A stretch of DNA of 64,000 nucleotides, taken from assembly GCF_016808095.1 (NCBI RefSeq), contig NC_068975.1, positions 24,435,501 through 24,499,500 on the forward strand, written 5' to 3'. The notes under the pieces are model-generated. The model was not told the origin of the DNA and did no database searches. It was given only the letters and a program-made list of their open reading frames with translations. The DNA is from Vigna angularis (taxonomy: Eukaryota > Streptophyta > Magnoliopsida > Fabales > Fabaceae). The translations under genes and the position numbers were made by a program. Below are positions 28,501-40,400 of the stretch, piece by piece (position 1 is the stretch's first letter; each line of letters begins with the position of its first letter).

Positions 28501-29794
28501 TAATTATGATTAAACAAGTTTAAACAATCAACTAAGCTTCATCCACAAGTCAAAATAAGCTTACGTGATTGTTAATACGTAAAAGTTTTTTCATTTAGTT
28601 TCTTCTAAAACTGCTTTTAACTTATATATAATATAATTTTTAAGCTTACTTATTTGTCTTTCTTACTTCTTTTACACTGTGAAGACATTTATCCAACAGG
28701 ATCTAAGCTAGTTCAAAAAATCAATTCTCTTCTAAACACTGGAGAGAATCCTTTCATGACTTGGTCGCTACTTCAGATATAACACATGCATTCTAGACAG
28801 ACACACAAAATGACATATCTATCACCTTTAATATCAACAATGCTACATTTGCATAATTAGAAATCCTCATCGCTCTTTCTTGTTGAGCTAGTCCAGCACT
28901 GTCTTCCTCATCAATGCAATCAGATGACACCACAGAGTCCACTTCCTCAAACGATTTCAGAGTAGCTAATTGTCTTTCATAGTATTCTATTTCCCCTGTA
29001 ACTCAACCAAATTCAAAGTTAAAAAGAACCCCAAACGATTTTTTTCATCTTATAGTCATCTCGTTCTAAGTTCTAAACCAAAACACAGGATTTATTTCAT
29101 CCTACAGTCATTTCGATCTAAGTTCTAAACCAAAACACAGCATATTCCGCGACGTTTACAAGATAACAGAAACTTTAACAGTTTAAAATCACCACAGAAA
29201 CATCCCGACAGTGATAAATTGTTATATAGAAGTATGTAGAGGCTATACATTATAAAATGAGAAACTAGCTGACTAGTTTAGCAAAAAAATAAAAAAGAAA
29301 AAGAAAAAGAAAAGAAAAAACATTATTCAAGAACTTCACAGAAAAAAGCAAGATTCAAGAACACGCATCACAGCCTTCAATAATTTCTCTGTTGACATTT
29401 GACTTTACACATAATACAAAATTCACCAGCGTGATATATGCATAACACAAATATAAACTTAATGATACATTATGTGAACAGTTATTCAATACAAAATTAA
29501 ACACCAAACATATCTATACATAAATATTCATTAAACTTATATTCATATATATAGATAGAGACCTTTGCTTAAGGCGGTGGTGGAGGAGAGGTTAATGCCG
29601 TCGTAGGGAGACTCGGAGTCTAGGCCAGAACGGACTTTATCGGGAAGCTTGGAGAAGAAGAAGGTTCTGATAGAGTTGACCGAGTTCCGACGAGTGAGTC
29701 GGTCAGTCCGGCCACCGTTTTTGGCGGAGTTGTTCTCATAATTGTCGTTTTGGAGAAGCGGAAGCGTCGGATCCAAACCTGTGCTTGTTTCCAT
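25511..29794 (-). CDS. MTP8: Metal tolerance protein, Mn-type cation diffusion facilitator (MTP8-like)
   Basis: Seven exons in minus-strand order: 29563-29794, 28826-28995, 28222-28420, 27280-27458, 27049-27199, 26630-26760, 25511-25690. They join to 413 aa, close to Arabidopsis MTP8. The start is the ATG giving [15 protein letters not shown]. The N-terminus has the family segment [18 protein letters not shown] (from about residue 80). Transmembrane helix 2 carries DSLLD (152-156) and the fifth carries DHQFD (261-265), the paired DxxxD metal site of Mn-CDF transporters. Conserved blocks [26 protein letters not shown] and [20 protein letters not shown] follow. The cytosolic C-terminal domain ends in [17 protein letters not shown]. 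Such proteins export Mn (some also Fe) from the cytosol into the vacuole or another compartment by proton antiport. All exon joins obey GT-AG. Assignment to MTP8 and not MTP9-11 rests on the N-terminal and [11 protein letters not shown] segments. Confidence 0.94.
26368..26502. repeat. Diverged local duplication in MTP8 intron 6
   Basis: A segment with AATGAGTT, CTAGA and CTAACATTAT at about 26368-26410 recurs at about 26459-26501 with several substitutions, a spacing of 91 bp. It is probably a small intronic duplication. Confidence 0.55.
29044..29147. repeat. 52-bp tandem duplication in MTP8 intron 1
   Basis: Two adjacent copies (29044-29095 and 29096-29147) share AAGTTCTAAACCAAAACACA and the flanking TCAT...AGTCAT words, with a few differences. 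It has no coding content. Confidence 0.8.
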
Positions 29795-30764
29795 GACGAT
29801 TGATGAACCTACTAGGACAAAAGTCGTGACACATGCAAGGCTCACAGAGATTCTAAAAATGAACCGCAACTAACAAAAATATCATATCCATAGCCTTAGA
29901 CACAGATCATATATAGCCAGCTATAATTAAAACTATGGGTTAAAATAAAAATAAACTCAATTTGAATATATTGTGCAATAGTTTAATGGTGTCTCAGTCA
30001 GTGTATTATTCTCTTTTATTGCGACCTAGACCTCTAACGAAAAAATATCTATGTACTATACCCTAGAAAGTCATAATAATGCTTCTCTTTCTTTCTAAAT
30101 TTAAAAATTTGAGAAATATCAAGAAATTCGAAATTAGTAAAATATGACACAACTGCTAGTAAAAGTTTAACTACCAAAAGTGTATCATGTGTTCTTAACT
30201 TTTTTTTATAGGTTGATTAATTTTTGTGTGAAAAAATCTTTATTGAATTTATTAAGATGACAATTAACTAGTTAATATGATTAGAAATTAAATTTGAGAT
30301 TATTATTATTATTGAAATAACTTTGGTGTTAGTTAATCTTTGTACGTTATAGTAAAAGTATTTTATTTTCTTAATTCTAGATTTGTATCGTATTTAAAAC
30401 TAAAAGGTCGAGTGTAAATGTGAAGGAAGAAAAGTTGGATCAATAATAAGGGTAAAGAAGGAATGAGCTATATGGTTTCGAAGAAGCTGATTTAATATGA
30501 AAAACGTGTATTCTTATATATAGAATTTTCATAAATTAAAATTAATAAAAAGAATTTCTATAATAAATAGGTTAATTGTAATTTATAAAAAAATTGTTTA
30601 GTTTATTATTATTATTATTATTATTGGAGTGGGTCTATATACAATAACAAAGGACCACGTTGTTACCGACATATCTTACAAGAATACCCTACTTAGTAAA
30701 TTGGGTGTGTATGGTGTTTTCTGGAAAAAAATAACAAAAATACATGGAAAGGAAGGTGTTATAC

Positions 30765-30930
30765 ATTATTAGATATTAATTAAATTTACTTGATGTCATA
30801 AATTATTAAATATTAATTAAATTTACTTGACGTCATAAATTATTAAATATTAATTAACTTTACTTAATGTCGTAAATTATTAAATATTAATTAAATTTAC
30901 TTGATGTCGTAATTATTAAATATTAATTAA
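30765..30930. repeat. 37-bp tandem repeat, four and a half copies
   Basis: Copies start at 30765, 30802, 30839, 30876 and 30912 (the last after a 1-bp deletion). Each contains ATTATTAAATATTAATTAA followed by TTACTTGAYGTCRTAA-like sequence. Copy 2 has the perfect palindrome TGACGTCA. The array lies about 1 kb upstream of the MTP8 start codon. Confidence 0.9.
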
Positions 30931-32539
30931 TTTTCAATGACACAGGGAGATTTTGAATTTATATCCAAAAACTAATTAGTTTTGTTTAGTAACATGATAA
31001 ATTTAAAATTTATTTCATTGTAGAACTAGATTATTTTAGTGATAATTATATTCACTGAGGTTCGTAATTTATAATGTATCAACATTTCATAAAAAAGAAA
31101 AAAAGAAAAAGGAGTAAATAACTTATTAATAGACTTTATATGGTAGGTTAAAAGTAAAAGGAACATTACTTGTTAATATATTTGAAAGAAATGTTATATT
31201 TTTATATAATTAAAAATAAGGAAGGGTTATCATTTTTTTAAAAGAGGCCGGATAATTCAGATAAATAACAAAAAAAAAAGGAGTGGAGGTTCCCTTTAAG
31301 GTTCTTGTGAAGAAAGTAAGAAATATAGTTATTTTATTTTATTTTAAGAAAATATTTATAATATATATATATATATATATATATAATAAACAAAATTATA
31401 AACAAGAAAAGAGTAATTACTATTATTTTAAACTTTCAAATTACATTTAAATAAAAGAAAGTTTCCAGAAAAACGAAATTTTAAAAGGAAGTTTGAAGAA
31501 GCAGTTTGATGCATCAGTTTCCTTTGGTGACATGTGTGGCATGCGTATCTAACTTTGGACCAATTCAGCAAACTATATGCTTATAAAAGACAAAATTAAA
31601 ATTTCTTAATACTTGTTGTTATCAGAATATATATTCAACCACGCTGTCAATTATATTTAGTACTCACATTACTTCTATCTTATTATACTTATTAAATTAG
31701 AGGAGATTATTATACTAATATAAAAAGAAAAGTGTAATTTATGAAAACCTCAAGAAATATCACTGTGATTTACTCTATTATGAAGTATTTAATAAATTAC
31801 TTTCAGGACTTACAATATTTGATTTAGTTTACTTTAGTAATCATTATATCAGTAAAAATGTTGACGATTAAATATTGTTTATCTTGACAAGATAAATACA
31901 TCTGTCTTGCGAAATTATTTACCAAGAAATATTTACAGTAAACTATAAACTGATAAAACAACATTTTTAAAAAATTAAAATATATTATATTATATATTTT
32001 TATTCAAATATAATCTTGCAACATATGGTATTTCCTTTAATTAGAGCTGATAAAAAAATTAATCTTACTAAAATCTTTAGGTTTTATTGTTATTTTGAAA
32101 AATTCACACGAAATAAATATATGGTAATAGATAGACTTAATTATAATTTTAGTTCTTCAAATTTTTAGATATATATATATATATTATCTTGATTAAATAA
32201 AAAATATGTATATGACAATTCTAGTAATTACATTGCAATCAAATATCAGTAATACATGTGTCAAATAACATAATAACTAACTATGTTATATTATTATTTA
32301 CTTAAACATTGACAAAATCGATTAAAAAAATAGTTAAATATATTTTTGACAGTGTTAATTTTGTGATCATTTGTTTATTGAAGAAGATCGTACTCAAGTG
32401 ATATTTGACATGGCTGATTGATAGTTTAAAACAAGAAATGACATGTAATTTAAAAAATATCTAGTTTTTGTTTTTAATTCTTATTTAATTTTCCATTTTT
32501 TTCTTTTTTTCTTTTTCTCTTTCATCTTCTTCTCATCTC

Positions 32540-32945
32540 CGGGAATCATCCTATGGACACGCACACCAAAGGCAACCAGGCCAAAACCCTTCTCTCTTCC
32601 TCTAACGAGCGATGTCTGCACTAGCCGCAGCTTGCCGTTGCGTGCCTCTTGCTAACCAGGATCGTCGTCGAATACCATGATCACTACAAGCGGCTTTGAT
32701 AGCGTCAACGCGAACATTTCTAGGGTTAGAAGTGGATTTTAAACCTAATTCCACAAAATCGATTGGAGAGGAGGTTTACACCTATTTATAAAGTATGAAT
32801 TGGATCTAACACCTTTTACTCCTTTCTCTTGCGCCAAACCAAAACCAGATAGCTTCTACCAACCGATATTGTTTTTCCTACACGACGACGACCGAACTCG
32901 CCGTTGGCTGATCACAAAAGTAACGCCGTCCAAAATGAAGATGAA
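32540..32945. other. Unexplained less AT-rich island in intergenic DNA
   Basis: A sharp rise in G+C after a pyrimidine tract (about 32480-32535, CTTTTTCTCTTTCATC). It contains GCCGCAGCTTGCCGTTGCGT, GATCGTCGTCGAATACC and CACGACGACGACCGAACTCG. No frame stays open for long. It resembles a decayed exon/leader captured in a transposon or an extinct gene fragment; no family is recognisable. Confidence 0.35.
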
Positions 32946-33949
32946 TTTCGCACGTTTTAAAAATACATAAATAAATTTTATATGAACGAATTCAAATATG
33001 TAAATAAAGAGTCGAAAAATATACTTTAACCTAAAAAAATTAATAATAATAAGAATTACACATTTATAATATAATAAAATAAATTACATTGAAAGTCCAC
33101 GAAGTTTTCCTAAATTATAGTTTTGTATATATATTGTGTTTAAAATTTAAGATATGATGTAATATTATTAAAACTTAAGAATGATGACATGTGACAAAAG
33201 AATGGGACAATGTAATATTTTTAAAATAAAATATTTGTGTAGCATTAACAAATGCAGTATCAACGTAATTCTTCAAAACCTAAAGAAACTATTTGTGTAA
33301 TTTAGTCAATTTACGCAATATAAATCTAAGACCCAAATCACACAAATATAATACAAATACGCGAAATTAATCTTAATAAATAAATATTAAAAATAATATA
33401 TTGAGTTATTATTAATGAACTTGTCATTTTTTTGGTATAGAAAATTATTTATGGATTGGACTCCTGAGTCCGATCGCATAAGAACTTAGATAAAACGTGT
33501 TACTTTTAGAACGAATGTAGAAATAAATATAATTTAATATTAATTTTAATGATATTTAAATATTTCTTTTTGAATAATATATGCATGGACTAACATAATA
33601 TATTTTTCATCATCTATATATACTAATTTTTAGATATGTAACTTCATAGCCTATATTCTTAAATTTTAAAAAGATTATTATAAGTTAAAGATAAAGTTAA
33701 CTGATGAAATATCAAATATAAAGTAATCTTTAATTCCTTTTTTAAAGTTTAGCAAGTTTAATTTAATTTAGTCAGTGAGAAGAACTCTCAATCTAATAGT
33801 TGAATTAATATATTCAATGTATAAAAAACCATTAAGCAAAATAAGCTATTCAAAACCAACCCTTAGAAATATGAAAAACACTTCCAAGTACAATTGTTTC
33901 CCAAATTCAACTTTATTTTGAACAAACATAATAGTCAAACATTCATTTA

Positions 33950-34680
33950 AACACATTCTTTTGCTCCTTGTGATGAAAAATGGACTTCGAAAAGCTCATT
34001 TCTGTTCTTCAATCTCAACATCAGTGACAAAAAAACAGGTTGAAATCCATTTAGTAGAAACTGATTTCTGACCTGATTTTATAATGATACAATGATGTCA
34101 TCTGATAGATCGATTTAGTAGAAAAGCATCTTTGAGTTCATCTTTATTCCCATCCAAGAAAAAGTTTATCTTTATGGGGTGTAAAGGAGGTTCATAAAGG
34201 GTTGAAGAAAGCAAGTGATGTCCATAGTGAAATGATTGCTGCATGCATGGTGGAGAAATGCAATCTAGAATATCCCCAACTTTACACAGACAATGATCTA
34301 TGAGTCAACCTACAAGAAGGTTAGTTTGTCTTTTTAGACTATCACCATAGTCATGGTCAATAACATCAACATCAACAATAAATTCTAAGCCCCCACCATT
34401 GATGTTAACCCCAAGACATGATTTTGTGCTACAAAAGGGGTTTGTTAAAAAGTGCATATAGCACAATTGTTTTTGCTTGGTGCTCATTTGTTCCAAACTT
34501 TTTATCAAAGAAGTGGCCACATTGAGAACAAGTAGTGAAATACTTTTAATGCTCAGTAACATATGCCAAACTTTGTCACATGATATTGAGAAATTATTGT
34601 GCTCTGTAGATAAATAGTACACTGTAGCAAACATGCATAGTTACATATGGTCATGCATGTGATAAGGATTTGAGTGAAGT
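33950..34680. other. Moderately complex stretch of unknown role
   Basis: Less AT-rich than its neighbours, with words such as TTTATGGGGTGTAAAGGAGG and GATTGCTGCATGCATGGTGG. The minus strand has a 109-codon frame (34305-34634) with no recognised motif. It could be a far 3' part of the KH-gene transcript, a non-coding transcript or a gene relic. Confidence 0.25.
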
Positions 34681-35024
34681 CAATTTTTTAGATAAATATA
34701 AGTGCAACTCAACTAGAAAAATTGCAGATATAAGAAGTTGAAGTACATCTGATATGAAAACATATCTTTCCAATACTGCAAATAGACAGTTTTAAGATAA
34801 AAAAAATATCATTATGATAATGGGGCCATAAATAGGTCAAAATGTAGTTGAATAGTTTTTGTTCTTGTCTAGTGACAATGAATACTATGTTGTTTCTCTC
34901 CTTTATTTTGTTCTTCAAATCAGCAGCATCAAATCAGCAAGGTCTTTTCATTGCAGCTTTACAAAATTTAGTTACAGGAAGCATTCAGCATTCAAGGAAT
35001 GCAACAATTCTCAACATATAATCA

Positions 35025-38000
35025 CTATTGATCAGTTTTGACCCGTTTTATTTCATTAGAAGTGAATGGAGAGATGCTACCACTCAGTTGAGGGCTCTCT
35101 TCTCTGAAATTGGAATTAAGCATAGCTAGTTCTCTTAGTTGTTGTCTTTTGTAAATGTCCTGTGACTCATCCTGCACATGAAAAGGGAGGAGAATCAGAA
35201 ACACTTCCTTAACTACACAAGATATTTCCATCATGTTTCTTTCTTCATAGAAAATTTGTTTGAAAAGAAGGCACAATAAAAGATTTGTAGCACTTTTCCT
35301 GGTATAGGCTTTCCTTTGAAGGAAAAGAAAAACAAATACAATTTTGTGCAGAAAGAAGGGCATGGGTTAATATGCTTACAATATTGCCTTTCATTAGTTA
35401 GTCACACTGTTAACCATAAGTGGTAGCCATGATACAGAGGGAAAAAGTTGCAAAAAATCTCTCATCACATTTTCTGGTTTCAGTTTAGTCCTCACCTTAA
35501 AACATTTTACTTTTTTCAATTAAAATGTCACTATCAGACTAAGTTGGTTGATAATTTACCACACTATAAAATATCGTATAGATATTTGACATGTCAGTCA
35601 AAACAAGAAAAATGACTATTTCCATGTAAAAAGTCACTATATAGAATCAAAAAGTTGTAAACTCTGTAACGTAGTTGGAAAGGGAGAAAAATACCACTGG
35701 TTTAAGTAGTTCTTGTATGATTTCCTGTGCTTGCCTCAACCTTACATCAACAACACTGGCAGGTAGTTCAGCTTCAATTAAAATGTGAAGTGGATCATTC
35801 AGGTGCTCATAGCCAGGCCTTCCTCTTAACAACTCTTCCTTTATAGTGAGAAAATTAGAACAAATTTAGAGCTTACAAAACATTGATGTGGAAACAACAA
35901 AAGTACTCAACAAATTTAAAGGAGAAACTATGAAAAATTGATGACAAGAAAATCAGGCTCCATAAAGTTAGTGAACAATGCATAAACCAGAGGATGTTAC
36001 CTTGTCTAAGTCTTTAATTGAACCTTTCCCTCTGATAAATACACGGCACCCTGTAGTAGCTTCAACTCGCTTCAGTGAATTACCCCTAGGGCCAAGAAGC
36101 CGGCCAACAAAATTAAACTGAAAATTAAAATAGCCTTATTAACCCAAAGGTTAACAGAATACAAAACTAAATAGTTCATGCACCCATTATATTGTCATCA
36201 TCATCAATCAAAATCTTCATATGTAGCAAGTTTATTGACTTTTACAATAATTACATTGGAAGTCATACTAGTCATAGTCATGATATTTGATTCATTGACA
36301 GTGTAAAACTTTTACACTGACAGTGCATAGAAATTGAAGTCCTAAAACTATCAGAATATCATAATAATAAGCTTGATTTATTGTTTATAGTAAAGTGCTG
36401 TGAAGCATGTTACAAATCTTACATTTGGATAGCTATCCTTAGGAATATCCAAGCGCAATATTTTCTTCACAATGGGAGAACTTGGAACAACGGGTGAAGT
36501 TTGCCAATCCATGTTTAGTCCCTGCATACCAGCTAACCTCTGATGTATAACAAGTTTAACAAATCAGTAAAAGAAACTAGAGATTACAATGAAATAATGA
36601 AACAGATACATAAGAGGAATGTCGGTACATGATAGAAAGAAATCAAACTGTGTTATACAACAAAGATTAAAGCATATATAAATTTCTGATAGAGGCAATG
36701 TTGCCACCTTGGACACAATGGAGAAGAGGGAATCTACGCATTTAGTGCTAGAACTATACAGGTTAAGAATCAGATTTTTTACAACAATACATAAATGATA
36801 TACACTGCATAGAACATAAAACTCAGGTGCTTACTTCATGTGACAGACTGTTCCAGCCAGTAAAGTTTGATGTTGAGTTTGGAGAAGCCATATGATTTGG
36901 ATTTATGAATCGAATTCTATCAAAGTCACCAAACCCTTGGGTCTGCACCAATTCATTCTTTCCAGTAACCCTTGAAATCTCTGATAATAAAAATGTAATA
37001 GTGAATATAAGAACTTGTACAGAGATTAGTGAATCAAGGAACATGAATGGTATTAATGCAACCTTTCTGATAGTAAGGCAACTGTAAATTATGCATAGGA
37101 ACTAGGAAGTGTAGTGAATGCCATCTATATGAACATCTTGATTATCAAAACTGAATGCCATTAAGAATAAAAGTGATCATTTGAAGGTTTGTTCTACTCA
37201 TGCAAAAGACAACGCCTATTTTTGTTTTCTTAGACTATATAAAGTCTCAAAGTTAGAAACATTTTTGCATTTCTCTGAAAGGAGGCAATGGCTAAATTGC
37301 CACCATCTTTGAGTACCATATATTCTTTTTGTGGGACACCCAAAAAGTATCATTCTAAGATGTTCCCTGTTGTTGATTGATCAAGAGAAACAAATTCTAG
37401 ATAATCACTGGGAAGATAGCTTTGCAAAAGAAGAGTGTAATTCAGTTGATTGTTTTTCAAAACATACATGTTTAAACTTCTAATTCCTTAGGCATTTAGT
37501 AACCAAGATTCATTCTCAAGCATTAACTGGTTCAGGCTGGTGAAGGTCAGAAATTGACAATTCAGTGCATTTTAAAGAACCTTAAATAAAGGTTTCAATA
37601 AACAGTCCCTGGCTGCAATTCCACCCGCAATGTCAAGGTTGTTGGAATCTCTACAACCACAATTGTGGATGCATCGGTCGCATTTGTCCGCAATTTCTCA
37701 CAATATTGAGGAATGCAACGAAACTGCGACCACAATTCAAAACCTTTGAAGACAAAGAACAGTGAAAAACTAGTACAAGTAACCAGAAAGGTAATTTTTG
37801 CCATGACATGGCCTAATTCAAATGAAACAATAGAGATTAGTCTAAACGAATGGAGAAGAAATAGGAGAAAATTCACAGAAAAATACTTGAATACATGGAT
37901 ATGGAACAAACGGACCTTGATTAAGGAGTCTGGTGCATAAGGGTAGAACTTGCATGAAAGGTCCAAGCTTTTGGCGTTCTGCCAGCAGCTCCGCTAAGTA

Positions 38001-38200
38001 CTGACTAGAACAAAGGTAAATAAGAACATATTGAAAGAAATTAATATACAAATGTATGTGCAAAGGAAAAACAGAAGTTTCAAAATAAACGGCAGAAGAA
38101 TCACATCATCTACATACCTATCAGCATCAAAAGTGCTTCTCATGTTTATGTTTGGTGAATTGGCCCTTTGGGATGAAGGTAAGGAAATCTGATTGTACAT
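35025..38200 (-). CDS. KH-domain RNA-binding protein, STAR/Quaking-like (SPIN1 type)
   Basis: Seven exons in minus-strand order: 38118-38200, 37916-38004, 36835-36980, 36423-36539, 36001-36117, 35695-35838, 35025-35171. They total 280 aa and all joins are in frame. The start [11 protein letters not shown] is the first ATG that leads in frame into the next exon. The N-terminal part has the STAR dimerisation-like segment [20 protein letters not shown] (about 31-50). A linker follows with [17 protein letters not shown]. The single maxi-KH domain begins about residue 134 with KILRLDIP, has its RNA-binding loop GPRG at 154-157 and continues through [14 protein letters not shown] and the QUA2-like helices to about residue 230. 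The tail [18 protein letters not shown] is diagnostic of plant KH proteins such as Arabidopsis At5g56140/At4g26480 and rice SPIN1. It is likely to bind pre-mRNA or mRNA in the nucleus; rice SPIN1 affects flowering time. The exact target is unknown. Confidence 0.93.
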
Positions 38201-40400
38201 GTTAGAAATGAATTGTACAAGGATGTGGGTTGGTTGGTTGGTTGCAAGGATTAGGCTTTTGAGAAAATTGAAAGGCAACAAGAGGGGAGAAGAAAGAGTT
38301 GATCGAGTGAGATTGGATGTGGTTCAAAAATCCCGATATGAACAGAATCACCTAACATATGAGTTAGAAAGACAATAGAGAAAAATGGTCAGGGAAAAAC
38401 AACAATAAAGGAAGGTACAAAGCTACAAATAAAAAGGAGGGCCACTTCTGTAGTAGCTCAGCAGTTAAAGCAAGCCTTAAAGGGTGTCACTCTGTACCTC
38501 TCTGGGTGTGTTTTAATTGATGTTTTGTTGGCTTGTGTTGCATATGCAAGAAGACTTTATATCATGTTTGCGTGTTTTCCTAATTCCTTAACAAACACAA
38601 ACAGGTGGGTTTTTTGGTTTGCTACCAAACAAAACAGAAAACTCTCTAATCAAACACGTATTAGGGGATTCAAGAGATCATGGATGAAAAAACCAAACAG
38701 TCAAAACTACAAGAGAAATCTCATCAGATATTCACTTCAATTCATAAGCAGATTGCAGAGGACAAATTAAAAATGCTAAAGCAATCATGCAGCCTCCAAA
38801 ACATGGATTTTTTCCTATCAATCAGAAAGAAGAATCAAAGAAAGAAGCCACTCCGATGACCAATGAGGATCACTAGTTCTGTGTCACCAGATCATGAGCA
38901 TGTAGATTGAAACCAATCGCTACCTATTATCATGCTTCACGCATATGAATTATATTTAATATGTTTATGTTTATATATTTATACATAATAGCATATCAGT
39001 ATCTATATATTGTGAATACTAATAACGAAATAGTATAAAATATTTTTCTTCTTGTGAAGTCTCTGGAAGTTTTACTTGGTCATAAACAGCAACAACAGAA
39101 ACACAGAAAAATATCTTCTAACTGCCTTCAAATCAATCAAAATTTGTAACTTCGTTTCCCTACTTTGGTGCTTAGCATATCAAATCTCATAAAGTAGGGC
39201 AAAATATCAAGCTATTATTTATTATTATTATACTGCTATTAATTTTGACAGCTTAATAGCCGCTATTATTGATTACTATAATCAACTTGCTTACAGTTTG
39301 TTTCAAATCTGGTTAGTATTAATGTTATGCTATTTGTTTTTTAAACACCTGTCACCCTATTCTTGTCTTACTCCAACCCACCTACCAAACAAATTCTGCT
39401 TTGATTGGAATTTTCATAGCCCTCATTACTAAGGAATCACCCAAACATCATCATTGTTATTATTATAATGATAAAAATCATATTTTTTTTTACATTGTTA
39501 TTATTACTATTACTAAGGAACAAGTCACTTCACACCTTTCTATGTGTGTTTTTTCAAAAAAAAAGTGACAGGAAAAGAAAGAAAAAAATAATGTTAAATG
39601 AAGTCAATTAATTCATGGTGGTTGTTATTTGAAATTAAGAATAAAAGTTGTGCATTGAAATAAAATATCCCATTAAAATAGGTATAAAGTATTAAATAGC
39701 ATCCGAGTAGTATAAAATTGGAATAAAACTTATCACATGCATGAAGTTTGAAACACTATAATACAATACCTTTCCATGTCAAAACATATATTAAATGAGT
39801 TCCTAATATTGTTTATTCGGTAATCAATTAGATTGGCATAAAATATAATGTGAAAGTACTCTTACCATTATAAAAAGATATAAACTTTTTGTAACCAAAG
39901 ATGTAACGTGAGAAATTGAAAATGCCCATTAATTTATTTATGAAAAAAAATCAATCTTTTTGATATTAGAATGAGGCTTGAGACTGAACTCGGATGTAAT
40001 TGTGTCAGATTCCTTAAGGGTGTTATTCCTCTATTTGTTGGCACCTATGCATGAGTTGCAAAATGACAGAAATAGAAAGAAATGTTGTTTCTTTTTTGAA
40101 TTTTATTAATGGGGGAGAGAAAGATGAAGAAAATGAAAGCATAGAATGAAAGATTGAAGGGAAGAAGAAGAAGAAGGAAGCTAGGTGGTAGCATAGGATT
40201 CCTAGAAGAAGTAGGAGAGATTGGAAGAAATAAAAAAGTAAATAAATAAATGATAATGTGCAATGTTGGGCCAGTGACAAGAACGTGTGGAGCAAATAAG
40301 CCACAAGATAGGTGACAATTATGATACTCATGCACACCCTACAATGCTATTTTGTATTTATTTTTTGGCAAGTTAGTAATCTTCAAAAATCTCATGCAAT
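38201..40400 (-). promoter_or_regulatory. Upstream region of the KH-domain gene, with a possible distal leader
   Basis: Immediately upstream of 38200 the sequence is a probable leader. Around 40085-40215 the minus strand is strongly pyrimidine-rich, with many CTTCTTC words, as in plant 5' leaders. This might be a first untranslated exon separated by a long leader intron, but no donor/acceptor pair can be chosen with confidence. Reading frames there are low-complexity and not genes. Confidence 0.3.

Larger units (their letters stand above)
29795..35024. other. MTP8 upstream region and AT-rich intergenic stretch
   Basis: Starts with the MTP8 leader and promoter (no TATA box chosen) and then runs through AT-rich spacer. 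It holds a 37-bp tandem repeat, a short AT microsatellite at about 31361-31384, a less AT-rich island at about 32540-32945 and another at about 33950-34680. The lower end next to 35024 must include the 3' untranslated region of the KH-domain gene. No ORF with recognisable domains was found; the 109-codon frame at 34305-34634 (-) is unassigned. Confidence 0.5.

Noticed and set aside
29795..29869. A 25-residue hydrophobic N-terminal extension of the MTP8 frame
   Set aside because: The extended frame begins with TTG, not ATG, and known MTP8 proteins start near the METS methionine.
40023..40337. Two overlapping minus-strand frames of about 100 codons
   Set aside because: Low-complexity products of a pyrimidine-rich tract; at most they mark a leader region.
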